A stretch of DNA of 64,000 nt, taken from contig CAMQGK010000514.1 in the NCBI GenBank assembly GCA_947000775.1, forward strand, positions 2,879,501-2,943,500, in the 5' to 3' direction. This DNA is from Pterois miles. Taxonomy: Eukaryota; Chordata; Actinopteri; Perciformes; Scorpaenidae. Position numbers and translations under genes: made by a program. The notes beneath the pieces are model-generated. The model ran no database searches. It was not told where the DNA came from and was given only the letters and a program-made list of their open reading frames with translations. Within the stretch, counting starts at the first letter, position 1; every line of letters begins with the position of its first letter. Below are positions 9,297 through 19,618 of the stretch, one piece after another.

Positions 9297-10843
9297 CCCC
9301 CCCACTGACATCGACACCTACAGCTCTACCTATGGCTCCAGCAGACCCGTCACACAGACAACCCCCCTCTGCTCCACTACACAACTCTACCCCCCCACCC
9401 CCCTCCTCTGCCTCTGACACACAGCCCCCCTGCTCCAGTTTGTCCTTCACAACACTTCAGGTGAAGAACCAGTTCAAGAAGATGAACGTGAGGAAGGCTA
9501 CGGGTCCAGATGGCATCAGCTCCAGGCTCCTGAAGTCCTGTGCAGATCAGCTGTGTGGGACTTTTGGACGTCTATTCAACCTGAGCCTGAGGCTGAGGAA
9601 GGTACCACAACTGTGGAAGACATCCTGCGTGGTACCTGTGCCCAAGACCCCACACCCCAAGGACCCCAGCAGCTTCAGGCCGGTGGCATTAACATCCCAC
9701 CTGATGAAGGCCCTGGAGCGCCTGGTCCTCCAACATCTCCGCCCTGTGGTGAGTCCATCCATGGACCCACTACAGTTTGCCTATCAACCTGGCATTGGGG
9801 TGGACGATGCCGTCATCTTCCTTGTGGACCGAGCCCTGTCTCACCTGGAGAAACCTGGCAACACTGTGAGGATCATGTTCTTTGATTTCTCCAGTGCTTT
9901 CAACACCATCCAGCCGACACTTCTGAGGGACAAACTGGAGACTGCAGGGGTAGATCAACATCTAACATCCTGGATACTGGACTACCTCACAAACCGCCCA
10001 CAGTTTGTGAGGCCACAGGACTTCATTTCAGACACGGTGGTCTGCAGTGTGGGGGCCCCGCAGGGAACGGTTCTGGCTCCGTTCCTCTTCACGCTCTACA
10101 CTGCAGACTTCACTTACAACTCACCAACCTGTCACCTGCAGAAGTTCTCTGATGACTCTGCTATCGTCGGCCTCATCACTGATGGGGACGATGGGGAGTA
10201 CAGAGAACTTTCCCAGGACTTCGTGGACTGGTGCCTGCGGAACCACCTCCAGATCAACGCGGGGAAAACTAAAGAGCTGGTGGTGGATTTCCGCAGGCAA
10301 ACTCATCCCCCTCCAACACCGGTGAACATCCAGGGATCAGACATTGAGATGGTGACATCTTATAAATACCTGGGTGTTCACCTGAACAATAAACTGGAGT
10401 GGACTACAAACTCCTCTGCACTCCATAAGAAAGGCCAGAGCAGACTGTATCTGCTCAGGAGACTGAGGTCCTTTGGAGTGCAGGGGACACTCCTGAAAAC
10501 ATTTTTTGACACCGTGGTGGCATCAGCCATATTTTATGGAGTGGTTTGCTGGGGCAGCAGCATCACAGCTGCAGACAGGAAGAGGCTGGATAAGATTATC
10601 AAAAGGGCCAGCTCTGTCCTGGGATGCTCTCTGGACTCAGTGCAGGTGGTGGGAGAGAGGAGGACGATGGCTAAGCTGTCATCCATGATGGAGAAGGACT
10701 CCCACCCCATGAAAGACACTATCAGAGCTCTGGAGAGCTCCTTCAGTGACAGGCTGCTACACCCTAAGTGTACGAAGGAGCGTTACAGAAGGTCCTTCCT
10801 GCCTGCAGCTGTTAGACTCCACAACCAGCACTGCTCCCAGTAG
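9251..10843 (+). CDS. LINE frame 2: reverse transcriptase
   Basis: This frame, shifted from the one before it, has the reverse transcriptase signature blocks: RKATGPDGISSRLLK, PVALTSHLMK, motif A FFDFSSAFNT, GAPQGTVLAPFLF and the catalytic motif FSDDSA in place of the usual FADD. It then has the C-terminal CWGSSITAADRKRLDKI block typical of fish L2/CR1-like elements. It has no ATG at its start (the frame opens with GTG after a poly-C run), consistent with a frameshift from the endonuclease frame. The rest is free of stops, suggesting a young insertion. Confidence 0.8.
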   Translation: MPPSSSSFTTFSTTIAPPLTSTPTALPMAPADPSHRQPPSAPLHNSTPPPPSSASDTQPPCSSLSFTTLQVKNQFKKMNVRKATGPDGISSRLLKSCADQLCGTFGRLFNLSLRLRKVPQLWKTSCVVPVPKTPHPKDPSSFRPVALTSHLMKALERLVLQHLRPVVSPSMDPLQFAYQPGIGVDDAVIFLVDRALSHLEKPGNTVRIMFFDFSSAFNTIQPTLLRDKLETAGVDQHLTSWILDYLTNRPQFVRPQDFISDTVVCSVGAPQGTVLAPFLFTLYTADFTYNSPTCHLQKFSDDSAIVGLITDGDDGEYRELSQDFVDWCLRNHLQINAGKTKELVVDFRRQTHPPPTPVNIQGSDIEMVTSYKYLGVHLNNKLEWTTNSSALHKKGQSRLYLLRRLRSFGVQGTLLKTFFDTVVASAIFYGVVCWGSSITAADRKRLDKIIKRASSVLGCSLDSVQVVGERRTMAKLSSMMEKDSHPMKDTIRALESSFSDRLLHPKCTKERYRRSFLPAAVRLHNQHCSQ

Positions 10844-10925
10844 ACCACATACACATTCACAACCAGCACTGCTCCCAGTAGACCACATACACATTCACAA
10901 CCAGCACTGCTCCCAGTAAAACCAC
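10815..10925. repeat. three tandem ~39-bp units at the LINE stop codon
   Basis: A unit containing 'caaccagcactgctcccag' is present three times across and after the LINE stop codon. It is a small local duplication in the 3'UTR. Confidence 0.75.
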
Positions 10926-11142
10926 ATTCACAGTCACATTCACAACAAACTCACCGGACATAAGTGCAATAAGGACTTTATGTGCAATTATATCATTGAT
11001 ATGATGGACACATTTTTTCTGTCTTTACTTTTTTCTATTTTCTATTATGTATATACTAATTTATTTTATTTGTATTTTGCTGCTGTAACGTGTAAATTTC
11101 CCCACTGTGGGACTAATAAAGGAATATCTTATCTTATCTTAT

Positions 11143-12143
11143 ATAAACTGTATATGTCAATACTACACCAGTACTATTGTACCAGTGCTACAATCAATGT
11201 GATGAAGTCAATTTGCAGTTAATTTCAGATTTATCTTAATGTTCATTAACAAAAAAGACGAGATGAAATATTACAGACTGGTGGTGTTGTTTTGTTTAAT
11301 GCAGCAGCACAGTCAGGAGACCTCAGAGTAACTTACTTAAGTTAAAGTTAAGGACAACACCAGGGCTTGGGAAAAGAAACAAGGTGAGTACAAGTAGCTG
11401 AAAATTGCACTACTCATTATGCAGGGCTTGAAAGGTGCTCTACTATAAAATGTATTTTTATTATATTAAACAGGTCATAAGGTTCTCTCCCTGTCATTTA
11501 TTTTATATTTCTGTGAAAACATCTCCTTCAAACAACTGGATTATTCAAGATTCTCCCCCAGTTAACACTTTTACAAGATTACATCTGAACGCATCATCAT
11601 CGCGGTGTCATCTACTGTCGCCCAGTAGACCCTGAACGCACCATAACCACCGGAGCTGTGCGGTGTCGCTTCATGAACCGAGCCGGTCACTGTGATGACT
11701 GAGCAGCTTCATGGGGATCACTGACAATATAATAAGAGTCTGATGAAGCGAGTTCTTCTCAAAGGTTCAGTATGTCACAAACTGCTGTTTGTAAACACCA
11801 GTTGTCTCCTCCTCCTCGAGACTGAACGGAGAGAGGGAGCGCTCCGTGGACACGAAGCAGCAAATCAGAGAAATCAATCAATCAATCATTTTCTGATTGT
11901 TTCCCGCCGGCTACGTTTCTACAACAGTGAGCTTTAACTTTAATGCTGTTTTAAATGTTGTTCCTCCGCGGCTTATTTAGGACTTTATCCTCCAAATCTC
12001 ACGTTCATTCATTCAAATTCATTTACTCCAGTGGCAACGATGGAGAGCTGCCGCGCGTGCCTAGCAACGGTTGCTAAGGGCAGGTGGGGTCCAGCAAACT
12101 CTGACGTCATACTGCAGCGGGCGTGCTCCTTTGATCTGGTTGG
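11143..12143 (+). promoter_or_regulatory. upstream region of gene B1, core promoter lost
   Basis: It resumes the spacer after the LINE and carries the shared block. X-box-like sites lie at 12056-12068 and 12070-12084. A perfect CRE, TGACGTCA, is at 12102-12109. The sequence then jumps from GGCTTTGAACTT straight into DRC2-like coding sequence near 12156. So the TATA box, leader and first codons seen before 15010 are deleted here. Confidence 0.6.
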
Positions 12144-12227
12144 TTGGCTTTGAACTTGAGGGAGAAAGTGCAGAGCTCTACTCTGAAGGACAAGCTGCAG
12201 AAGGAGGAGAGGACTACTGCAGTGAAC

Positions 12228-14030
12228 ATGATGAAGCTGAATAACAGCACGTGGTCGATTCTCGGTATGGCGTCAGCAAGCGAGCTGAGTCAAGACTTCA
12301 TGATGATCAAAGAGACGTTTGCAAGTCAGCTGGCTGACCTGGGCAGCATCATCAAGAATCTGATGCGCGACCTGCAGGACACAGATTTTCTGTCGACTCT
12401 TGCTGGACCGACTAAGGCAAGGAGAGCTAGACCGACTGAGTCTAGGAGAGCTGGACCGACTGAGTCTAGGAGAGCTGGACCGACTGAGTCTAGGAGAGCT
12501 GGACCGACTGAGTCTAGGAGAGCTGGACCGACTGAGTCTAGGAGAGCTGGACCGACTGAGTCTAGGAAAGCTGGACCGACTGAGTCTAGGAAAGCTGGAC
12601 CCACTGAGTCTAGGAGAGCTGGACCGACTGAGTCTAGGAGAGCTGGACCGACTGAGACTAGGAAAGCTGGACCGACTCAGCCAAGGAAAGCTGGACCGAC
12701 TGAGCCGAGGAAAGCTGGACCGACTGAGTCTAGGAAAGCTGGACCGACTGAGTCTAGGAAAGCTGGACCGACTGAGTCTAGGAGAGCTGGACCGACTGAG
12801 TCTAGGAGAGCTGGACCGACTGAGTCTAGGAGAGCTGGACCGACTGAGTCTAGGAGAGCTGGATCGACTGAGTCTAGGAGCGCTGGACCAACTGAGACAA
12901 GGAGAGCTGGACCGACTGAGACCAGGAGAGCTGGACCGACTGAGACAAGGAGAGCTGGACCGACTGAGACAAGGAGAGCTGGACAGACTGAGACCAGGAG
13001 AGCTGGACCGACTGAGACCAGGAGAGCTGGACCGACTGAGACAAGGAGAGCTGGACCGACTGAGACCAGGAGAGCTGGACCGACTGAGTCTAGGAAAGCT
13101 GGACCGACTGAGTCTAGGAAAGCTGGACCGACTGAGTCTAGGAAAGCTGGACCGACTGAGACAAGGAGAGCTGGACCGACTGAGACCAGGAGACCTGGAC
13201 CGACTGAGTCTAGGAAAGCTGGACCGACTGAGACCAGGAGACCTGGACCGACTGAGTCTAGGAAAGCTGGACCGACTGAGTCTAGGAAAGCTGGACCGAC
13301 TGAGACAAGGAGAGCTGGACCGACTGAGTCTAGGAGAGCTGGACCGACTGAGTCTAGGAAAGCTGGACCGACTGAGTCTAGGAAAGCTGGACCGACTGAG
13401 ACAAGGAGAGCTGGACCGACTGAGTCTAGGAGAGCTGGACCAACTGAGTCTAGGAAAGCTGGACCGACTGAGACAAGGAGAGCTGGACCGACCGAGTCTA
13501 GGAGAGCTGGACCGACTGAGACTAGGAGAGCTGGACCGACTGAGACCAGGAGAGCTGGACCGACCGAGACTAGGAGAGCTGGACCGACTGAGACTAGGAA
13601 AGCCGGACCGTCTGAGTCTAGGAGAGCTGGACCGACTGAGACTAGGAAAGCCGGACCGACTGAGACTAGGAGAGCCGGACCGACTGAGTCTAGGAGAGCT
13701 GGACCGACTGAGACTAGGAAAGCCGGACCGACTGAGACTAGGAGAGCCGGACCGACTGAGTCTAGGAGAGCTGGACCGACTGAGTCTAGGAAAGCCGGAC
13801 CGACTGAGACTAGGAAAGCCGGACCGACTGAGACTAGGAAAGCCGGACCGACTGAGTCTAGGAAAGCCGGACCGACTGAGACTAGGAAAGCTGGACCGAC
13901 TGAGACTAGGAAAGCTGGACCGACTGAGTCTAGGAGAGCTGGACTGATTGCGAAAAGGAGTCAAATTATTAAGAAGGGTTTAACCATCCGCAGGTTGTTG
14001 GCCTTCGTGACGAGACCATTTAGGCGGTAA
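12228..14030 (+). CDS. array gene B1: DRC2-like start fused to 24-bp repeat and tail
   Basis: An open frame runs from 12144, but it has no ATG until 12228. The first in-frame ATG corresponds to residues 26-27 of the intact relative at 15010. About 57 DRC2-like residues follow, up to near 12399. Then come roughly 64 copies of an 8-residue unit (AGPTESRR and variants), and the shared end RSQIIKKGLTIRRLLAFVTRPFRR. Compared with 15010, two deletions are visible: one removed the core promoter and start, the other removed DRC2-like residues 83-334 with their stop codon. That second loss fused the coding start in frame to what is 3' untranslated sequence elsewhere. Because 24 is divisible by 3 and the unit has no stop, openness alone is weak evidence of coding. 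It may be a pseudogene. Confidence 0.4.
   Translation: MMKLNNSTWSILGMASASELSQDFMMIKETFASQLADLGSIIKNLMRDLQDTDFLSTLAGPTKARRARPTESRRAGPTESRRAGPTESRRAGPTESRRAGPTESRRAGPTESRKAGPTESRKAGPTESRRAGPTESRRAGPTETRKAGPTQPRKAGPTEPRKAGPTESRKAGPTESRKAGPTESRRAGPTESRRAGPTESRRAGPTESRRAGSTESRSAGPTETRRAGPTETRRAGPTETRRAGPTETRRAGQTETRRAGPTETRRAGPTETRRAGPTETRRAGPTESRKAGPTESRKAGPTESRKAGPTETRRAGPTETRRPGPTESRKAGPTETRRPGPTESRKAGPTESRKAGPTETRRAGPTESRRAGPTESRKAGPTESRKAGPTETRRAGPTESRRAGPTESRKAGPTETRRAGPTESRRAGPTETRRAGPTETRRAGPTETRRAGPTETRKAGPSESRRAGPTETRKAGPTETRRAGPTESRRAGPTETRKAGPTETRRAGPTESRRAGPTESRKAGPTETRKAGPTETRKAGPTESRKAGPTETRKAGPTETRKAGPTESRRAGLIAKRSQIIKKGLTIRRLLAFVTRPFRR
12399..13948 (+). repeat. 24-bp minisatellite in B1, about 64 units
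   Basis: The unit is GAGCTGGACCGACTGAGTCTAG plus two bases, with AGTCTAGG, AGACAAGG, AGACCAGG and AGACTAGG variants in blocks. Two frames on the plus strand and two on the minus strand stay open through it, which explains the several long overlapping frames seen here. Confidence 0.9.
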
Positions 14031-14938
14031 TGTAGTATTCATTTTGATGGAGAAAATCTGGGATGCCCATTTTCTCCTTCAACATGGATGCTGTTGAGGG
14101 TTCAAGTCCTTCCTCCCATCCTGATTCCCTCCTGCTCCACTATGTACTACAGAGGCTAGTGATTAGCCCCTGTGGTGCAGAGACCAGGACCAGGACAGTG
14201 ATGGGCCTCAATGGGACTGAGACCAGTGAATGGCCTTAGCTCTACAGGGGTAGGACCAGTGATTGGTCCCCAATCAATTCAATTGTTCAATAAAAATACA
14301 AAAAATATCATTTCTTGTCTTCTTTCTCTGTCTAATGACTGATGAGATGATGATGTGATGACTGAGCAGCTTCATGGGGATCACTGACAATATAATAAGA
14401 GTCTGATGAAGCGAGTTCTTCTCAAAGGTTCAGTATGTCACAAACTGCTGTTTGTAAACACCAGTTGTCTCCTCCTCCTCGAGACTGAACGGAGAGAGGG
14501 AGCGCTCCGTGGACACGAAGCAGCAAATCAGAGAAATCAATCAATCAATCATTTTCTGATTGTTTCCCGCCGGCTACGTTTCTACAACAGTGAGCTTTAA
14601 CTTTAATGCTGTTTTAAATGTTGTTCCTCCGCGGCTTATTTAGGACTTTATCCTCCAAATCTCACGTTCATTCATTCAAATTCATTTACTCCAGTGGCAA
14701 CGATGGAGAGCTGCCGCGCGTGCCTAGCAACGGTTGCTAAGGGCAGGTGCCCTGCAGTCCAGCAAACTCTGGCGTCCAGCAAACTCTGACGTCATACTGC
14801 AACTCCTTTGATCCTTTGATCTGGTTGGTTGGCTTTGAACTTTTATTTAAATAGGAGGCAAATTCAGCCCTTCCCCACATTTTCATATCTGGTTTTATTC
14901 CCAGCATGAGCTTTAGAAAAGCACTAAATACTGTCACA
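14031..14938 (+). promoter_or_regulatory. short spacer 3 and upstream region of gene B2
   Basis: The 3'UTR of B1 (AATAAA at 14289-14294) is joined at about 14336 directly to the shared upstream block, so most of the long spacer is missing. It has X-box-like sites at 14719-14731 and 14733-14747, a perfect CRE TGACGTCA at 14787-14794 and a TATA box TATTTAAATA at 14844-14853. This is the most complete B promoter in the window. Confidence 0.6.
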
Positions 14939-15009
14939 ATGGCTAGAAAGATTACAGAGGAGGATATCCATGTTTTCAGCCGGGTAAACACGCTGCAGAA
15001 AAGAAGAAG

Positions 15010-16014
15010 ATGGCCATGGAGAAAGTGCAGAGCTCTACTCTGAAGGACAAGCTGCAGAAGGAGGAGAGGACTACTGCAGTGAACATGATGAAGCTGAATA
15101 AAAGCTGGCGGTCGATTCTCCGTATGGCGTCAGCCAGCGAGCTGAGTCAAGACCTCATGATGGTCAAACAGACGTTTGAGAGTCAGCTGGCTGACCTGGA
15201 CAGCGTCATCGAGAATCTGATGCTCGACCTGCAGGAGACAGATCGTCAGTCGACTCAAGCGAGGCGCTCTCACCTGCAGCATGTGGAACGTCTGCAGACT
15301 GAGCAGACCAAACTGCTGACGTTAATGCAGCAGCAGGAGGAGGAGGACCTGCAGTACCTGCACTCCAGGTTCAACTCAGTGAGGAAGCAGATATCCTCTC
15401 ACTCTCAGAGGCAGCGAGCTGATCTGGACAACGCCACCTTCACTGTGGACCAGCAGCACATCAAAGTGATGGATGAGATCCACAGAATGTACCAACAAGC
15501 CATCACAGCCAACAACAACGCTCTAACAGACGCAAAAGCTGCTCTGGTCCCGGAAGCCGATGAAAGGCTGAAGAAGAGGGTCCAGAAACCCTGCAGCCCA
15601 TACGACAAGGAGCTCACCCAGCTGATGGACAAAACCACAAGCCTTGTCAAACAGAAGAATGAAACCGTGAAGAAAGAGAAGAGGGTGGAGGAGACCATCA
15701 TCCACCTGAGGGCAAATGTGGACTCAGTTAAGACAGAAAACGAGTCGGAGGAGCAGGATCTGATTGCTGCCAGTAACCAGGTGAAGAGAAAGACTCATGT
15801 GCTCCGCAACCAGCTGATTCAGTCTCATGCGACGGCCAGGGAGCAGTTGACCAAGCTCACTAACCAGCACGCCGCCGCTACCAAGAAACTGCAGGCGGCC
15901 ATCGCCAAAGGTGAGAGGGTTTTACGACTGGCTGAGATGTGCCGCAAACTGGAGAGCAAGAAAAGGAACGTCGACTCATCTTTACTCCCTTCTGAGGATC
16001 AGAGTCCAATCTGA
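15010..16014 (+). CDS. array gene B2: intronless DRC2/CCDC65-like coiled-coil protein
   Basis: A 334-residue, almost wholly coiled-coil protein. Residues 9-85 (LKDKLQKEERTTAVN, WRSILR, SELSQDLMMVKQTFE, ARRSHLQHVE) and 299-330 (KGERVLRLAEMCRKLE) match the order and wording of DRC2/CCDC65, a nexin-dynein regulatory complex subunit of motile cilia and flagella, as I recall that family. DRC2 is about 480 residues, so the C-terminal third is missing. The parent gene has introns; none is seen here, which suggests a retrocopy. An ATG at 14939 opens a sequence like the type A N terminus (MARKITEEDI), but it is one base out of frame with 15010. One extra A in the A-rich run at 15000-15009 would join them. 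The downstream repeat and tail are behind the stop codon. Confidence 0.65.
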   Translation: MAMEKVQSSTLKDKLQKEERTTAVNMMKLNKSWRSILRMASASELSQDLMMVKQTFESQLADLDSVIENLMLDLQETDRQSTQARRSHLQHVERLQTEQTKLLTLMQQQEEEDLQYLHSRFNSVRKQISSHSQRQRADLDNATFTVDQQHIKVMDEIHRMYQQAITANNNALTDAKAALVPEADERLKKRVQKPCSPYDKELTQLMDKTTSLVKQKNETVKKEKRVEETIIHLRANVDSVKTENESEEQDLIAASNQVKRKTHVLRNQLIQSHATAREQLTKLTNQHAAATKKLQAAIAKGERVLRLAEMCRKLESKKRNVDSSLLPSEDQSPI

Positions 16015-16352
16015 GCTGGACCGACTGAGACAAGGAGAGCTGGACCGACTGAGACTAGGAGAGCTGGACCGACTGAGACAAGGAGAGCTGGACCGACTGA
16101 GACAAGGAGAGCTGGACCGACTGAGACAATGAGAGCTGGACCGACTAAGACTAGGAGAGCTGGACCGACTGAGACTAGGAGAGCTGGACCGACTGAGACT
16201 AGAAGAGCTGGACCGACTGAGACAATGAGAGCTGGACCGACTAAGACTAGGAGAGCTGGACCGACTGAGACCAGGAGAGCTGGACCGACTAAGACTAGGA
16301 GAGCTGGACCGACTGAGACCAGGAGAGCTGCACCGACTGAGAAAAGGAGTCA
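16015..16352 (+). repeat. 24-bp minisatellite behind B2, about 14 units
   Basis: The same unit as in B1 starts immediately after the TGA of B2 and ends at the shared tail. Here it would be 3' untranslated sequence. The stop codon context (EDQSPI then TGA) is also kept in the decayed copy at 27242-27251, so this is the ancestral arrangement. Confidence 0.85.
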
Positions 16353-16419
16353 AATTATTAAGAAGGGTTTAACCATCCGCAGGTTGTTGGCCTTCGTGAC
16401 GAAACCATTTAGGCGGTAA
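16353..16419 (+). other. shared tail codons in the B2 3' region
   Basis: Sequence encoding IIKKGLTIRRLLAFVTKPFRR and TAA, as in genes A1 and B1. It lies after the B2 stop and is joined in frame only to the minisatellite from the ATG at 16129. It probably reflects a 3' end borrowed from a type A gene. Confidence 0.6.
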
Positions 16420-17640
16420 TGTAGTATTCATTTTGATGGAGAAAATCTGGGATGCCCATTTTCTCCTTCAACATGGATGCTGTTGAGGGTTCAAGTCCTT
16501 CCTCCCATCCTGATTCCCTCCTGCTCCACTATGTACTACAGAGGCTGGTGATTAACCCCTGTGGTGCAGAGACCAGGACCAGGACAGTGATGGGCCTCTA
16601 TGGGACTGAGACCAGTGAATGGCCTCTACAGGGGAAGGGCTATTGATTGGTCCCAAATCAATTCAATTGTTCAATAAAAATACAAAAAATATTATTTCTC
16701 TTCTTCTTTCTCTGTCTAATAATTTGCTGTCACATCTGTAAATATCCATCACAGCTGAAGTTCTGCTCCTTCAGTTACACTCTGATCAAAGTTTGTGTGT
16801 CAAGAAAAACTGTTTCTCAGGTGAAAACCACCTGTCCTAGCATTTAAACTGAGGTCATGAAGTAGTTATCAGATGAGTTATGGTTTTGGTTGTCGAAGCT
16901 GAGGTCTGTTGCTTCTCTCATTTCTTTTTTACATAGCTGCCAGTAGGGGTGGGACGGTTCATAACATTCACGGTTCGGTTCATATCGCGGTTTTTGGGGT
17001 CACGGTTTTCACTTGGGTTCGGTACATTTATGGTACAGCTGGAGGCCAATTTCCAACTTCAATTTCAACATGCATTTCATTTATGTGGCAAAACAAGTCA
17101 ACGGCTGTTTGTCTTCACAACAGTAGACGAACATCAGGAACAAAACACTTCTTCACTGTCACGTCTTCCGGCTGGACTCCTGATCTAAAAGAAAAGTGCC
17201 ACTGTGTTATTTCAAAAGAATTAATAAATAAAAACAAATTACAGCCTCAGGCCAGCAACAAAAAGCAACATGAAAACACTAACACATATACTAGGCCTGC
17301 ACCATATGAGGAATTGTTAATTGATCTCCAAAATCAGTATTCAAATGCTTTGGTTTTTCTTGTTTTTTTTTTTTAATGTATATATTAGGCCTGCAAGATA
17401 GAACGAAAACTGTCATGTACAATAACATTTTTCAATATTGCAATGATGACATGACTCAAGATTCAAGATGTTTATTGTCACTCCGGTTATACAAGTACAA
17501 ACGTGTGAAATTCTTCTTGCTGGTAAGATCCATTTAACACACACACCAGAAAAAAAGGGTAGAGGAAGAGAAAATAATAACAATAAGAATAATAATATAT
17601 TATTATTATTATTGTTATAATAATAATAATATATTATAAT

Positions 17641-17671
<31 letters not shown>

Positions 17672-19618
17672 CAACCAGAGTGACTCAGAGGTAAAATAAA
17701 TTCACAGTAATAAAATAATAGAAAAAAAGTGTATTTACAGTTTGTACAGGTGCACAGTATTTGACAGTATTTATTTTTGAGTTATTCATTTTTTTTGCAC
17801 AGTTTGCATAGATTGTGTTATACTGTTTAATGTATTTGGGTTGTTATTGCACTTCTGAATGTAACTGCTTTACAGTTTAACTGTTCAGCAGTCTTATGGC
17901 CTGGGGAAAGAAACTGTTCCTGAGTCTGCTGGTTTCAGTCCTGGGGGTCCTGTATCTCCTTCCAGAGGGGAGGAGGGAGAACAGGCTGTTGTGGGGGTGT
18001 GTGGTGTCCTTTTTGGTCCTCAGGGACTTCCTGAGACACCGCTGGTTGAACAGTTCCTGCTGGCTGGGCAGCTCGCACCTGGTGACATGTTTGTGACATG
18101 ACTTGTGATAAATACATATTCAGGTGTTCATATTAGCTATACTGGTGTCAGCCTGGTTGTTTTTAAAGTCAGAACCAGATTAGATTTGAATATTTAAATC
18201 CAACGAGGACACATGTTGTTTCTGGAGCAGCAACAGTAATGTTTACAACAGCAACGTCACCATAGAAACTCATTAATATCTCACTGGGAACAATCTGACA
18301 TATTGGTAAAATAAATCAGATTCCTGAGTGAAGTTTATAAAGACTGAAGAACACAAACATCAGTCAGTATCAGTCCTTCCTCCTGTCCTCTGTCCTGCTG
18401 TCCTCTGTCCTGCTGTCCTCCTGTCCTATTGTCCTCCTGTCCTCTGTCCTCCTGTCCTCTGAACACTGAATACTGCTGACTTGAAGGAACTATTTACATG
18501 AAGGAGTCATTTACATCCACATCTTTACTAGTCGCTGTTAGCTGGTGAGCTAACGTGCAGTAACGGTTTAATAACTGTGGTGGTGTCAACATAGTGGTGG
18601 TGGTTAAGAGACATGCGCAGTAAAACCTGGACATGTCTTTTGTCCCGTAGCCCTGTCCGCCGTGTCCCAGCCTCTTTCCATCGGCCTCGATTTATAGTGT
18701 GACAATAAACACAATGAATAAAATACACAATCGGCCTCATAACCTATTTGATATGAACCAAACGGTACATACACAAAGCAAACCAGGACTAGCGATCAGA
18801 ACGGATAGATTTTTCACCCGAACCGGTACTATCCCTAGAGTACATTCATGTATATGTATACTGTATATATTAAATGAACCAATATAAACAGGAATGTAGT
18901 AAGTGTATATGCATAAGGAGACATAATACAGTATGTACAGTACATGTACAGTATATACACAGTATGTGTGTGGACATATATGTGTGTATATATTTATACA
19001 CACACACATATATATAAATATATATAAACTGTATATGTCAATACTACATCAGTACTATTGTACCAGTGCTACAATCAATGTGATGAAGTCAATTTGCAGT
19101 TAATTTCAGATTTATCTTAATGTTCGTTGACAAAAAAGACGAGATGAAATATTACAGACTGGTGGTGTTGTTTTGTTTAATGCAGCAGCACAGTCAGGAG
19201 ACCTCAGAGTAACTTACTTAAGTTAAAGTTAAGGACGACACCAGGGCTTGGGAAAAGAAACAAGGTGAGTACAAGTACCTGAAAATTGTACTACTCATTA
19301 TGCAGGGCTTGAAAGGTGCTCTACTATAAAATGTATTTTTATTATTTTAACAGGTCATAATGTTCTCTCCATGTCATTTATTTTATATTTCTGTGAAAAC
19401 ATCTCCTTCAAACAACTGGATTATTCAAGATTCTCCCCAATCGACACTTTTACAAGATTACATCTGAAGGCATCATCATCGCGGTGTCATCTACCGTCGC
19501 CCAGTAGACCCTGAACGCACCATAACCACCGGAGCTGTGCGGTGTCGCTTCATGAACCGAGCCGGTCACTGTGATGACTGAGCAGCTTCATGGGGATCAC
19601 TGACAATATAATAAGAGT
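16420..19618. repeat. array spacer, copy 4
   Basis: By eye nearly identical to 67-3294, including the LINE fragment, CCTGT minisatellite (18374-18463) and TG/AT-rich stretch near 18960-19025. AATAAA is at 16673-16678. Confidence 0.8.
17456..18093 (-). mobile_element. LINE 3' fragment, copy in spacer 4
   Basis: Same insertion as 1104-1756, with TGACATGAC at 17447-17455 and 18094-18102. It was therefore present before the units were duplicated. Confidence 0.75.

Larger units (their letters stand above)
7589..11142 (+). mobile_element. near-complete L2-like LINE
   Basis: This 3.55-kb non-LTR retrotransposon interrupts the array spacer. Spacer copies 1 and 4 are continuous at this place (about 2685 and 19010), so they show the site without the element. 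It carries an endonuclease frame and a reverse transcriptase frame, then a 3'UTR ending in CCCCACTGTGGGACTAATAAAGG and CTTAT repeats. The same 3' end recurs at 61905-61957, in SINEs and in many short tails here, so this family (or a close relative) has been active in this genome. Clade (L2/CR1 group) is judged from motif wording only. Confidence 0.85.

Noticed and set aside
12273..13964. 563-codon minus-strand Ser/Arg-rich frame and 515-codon LDRLSLGE frame
   Set aside because: Both are shadows of the 24-bp period. They do not connect to the DRC2-like start or to the shared tail.
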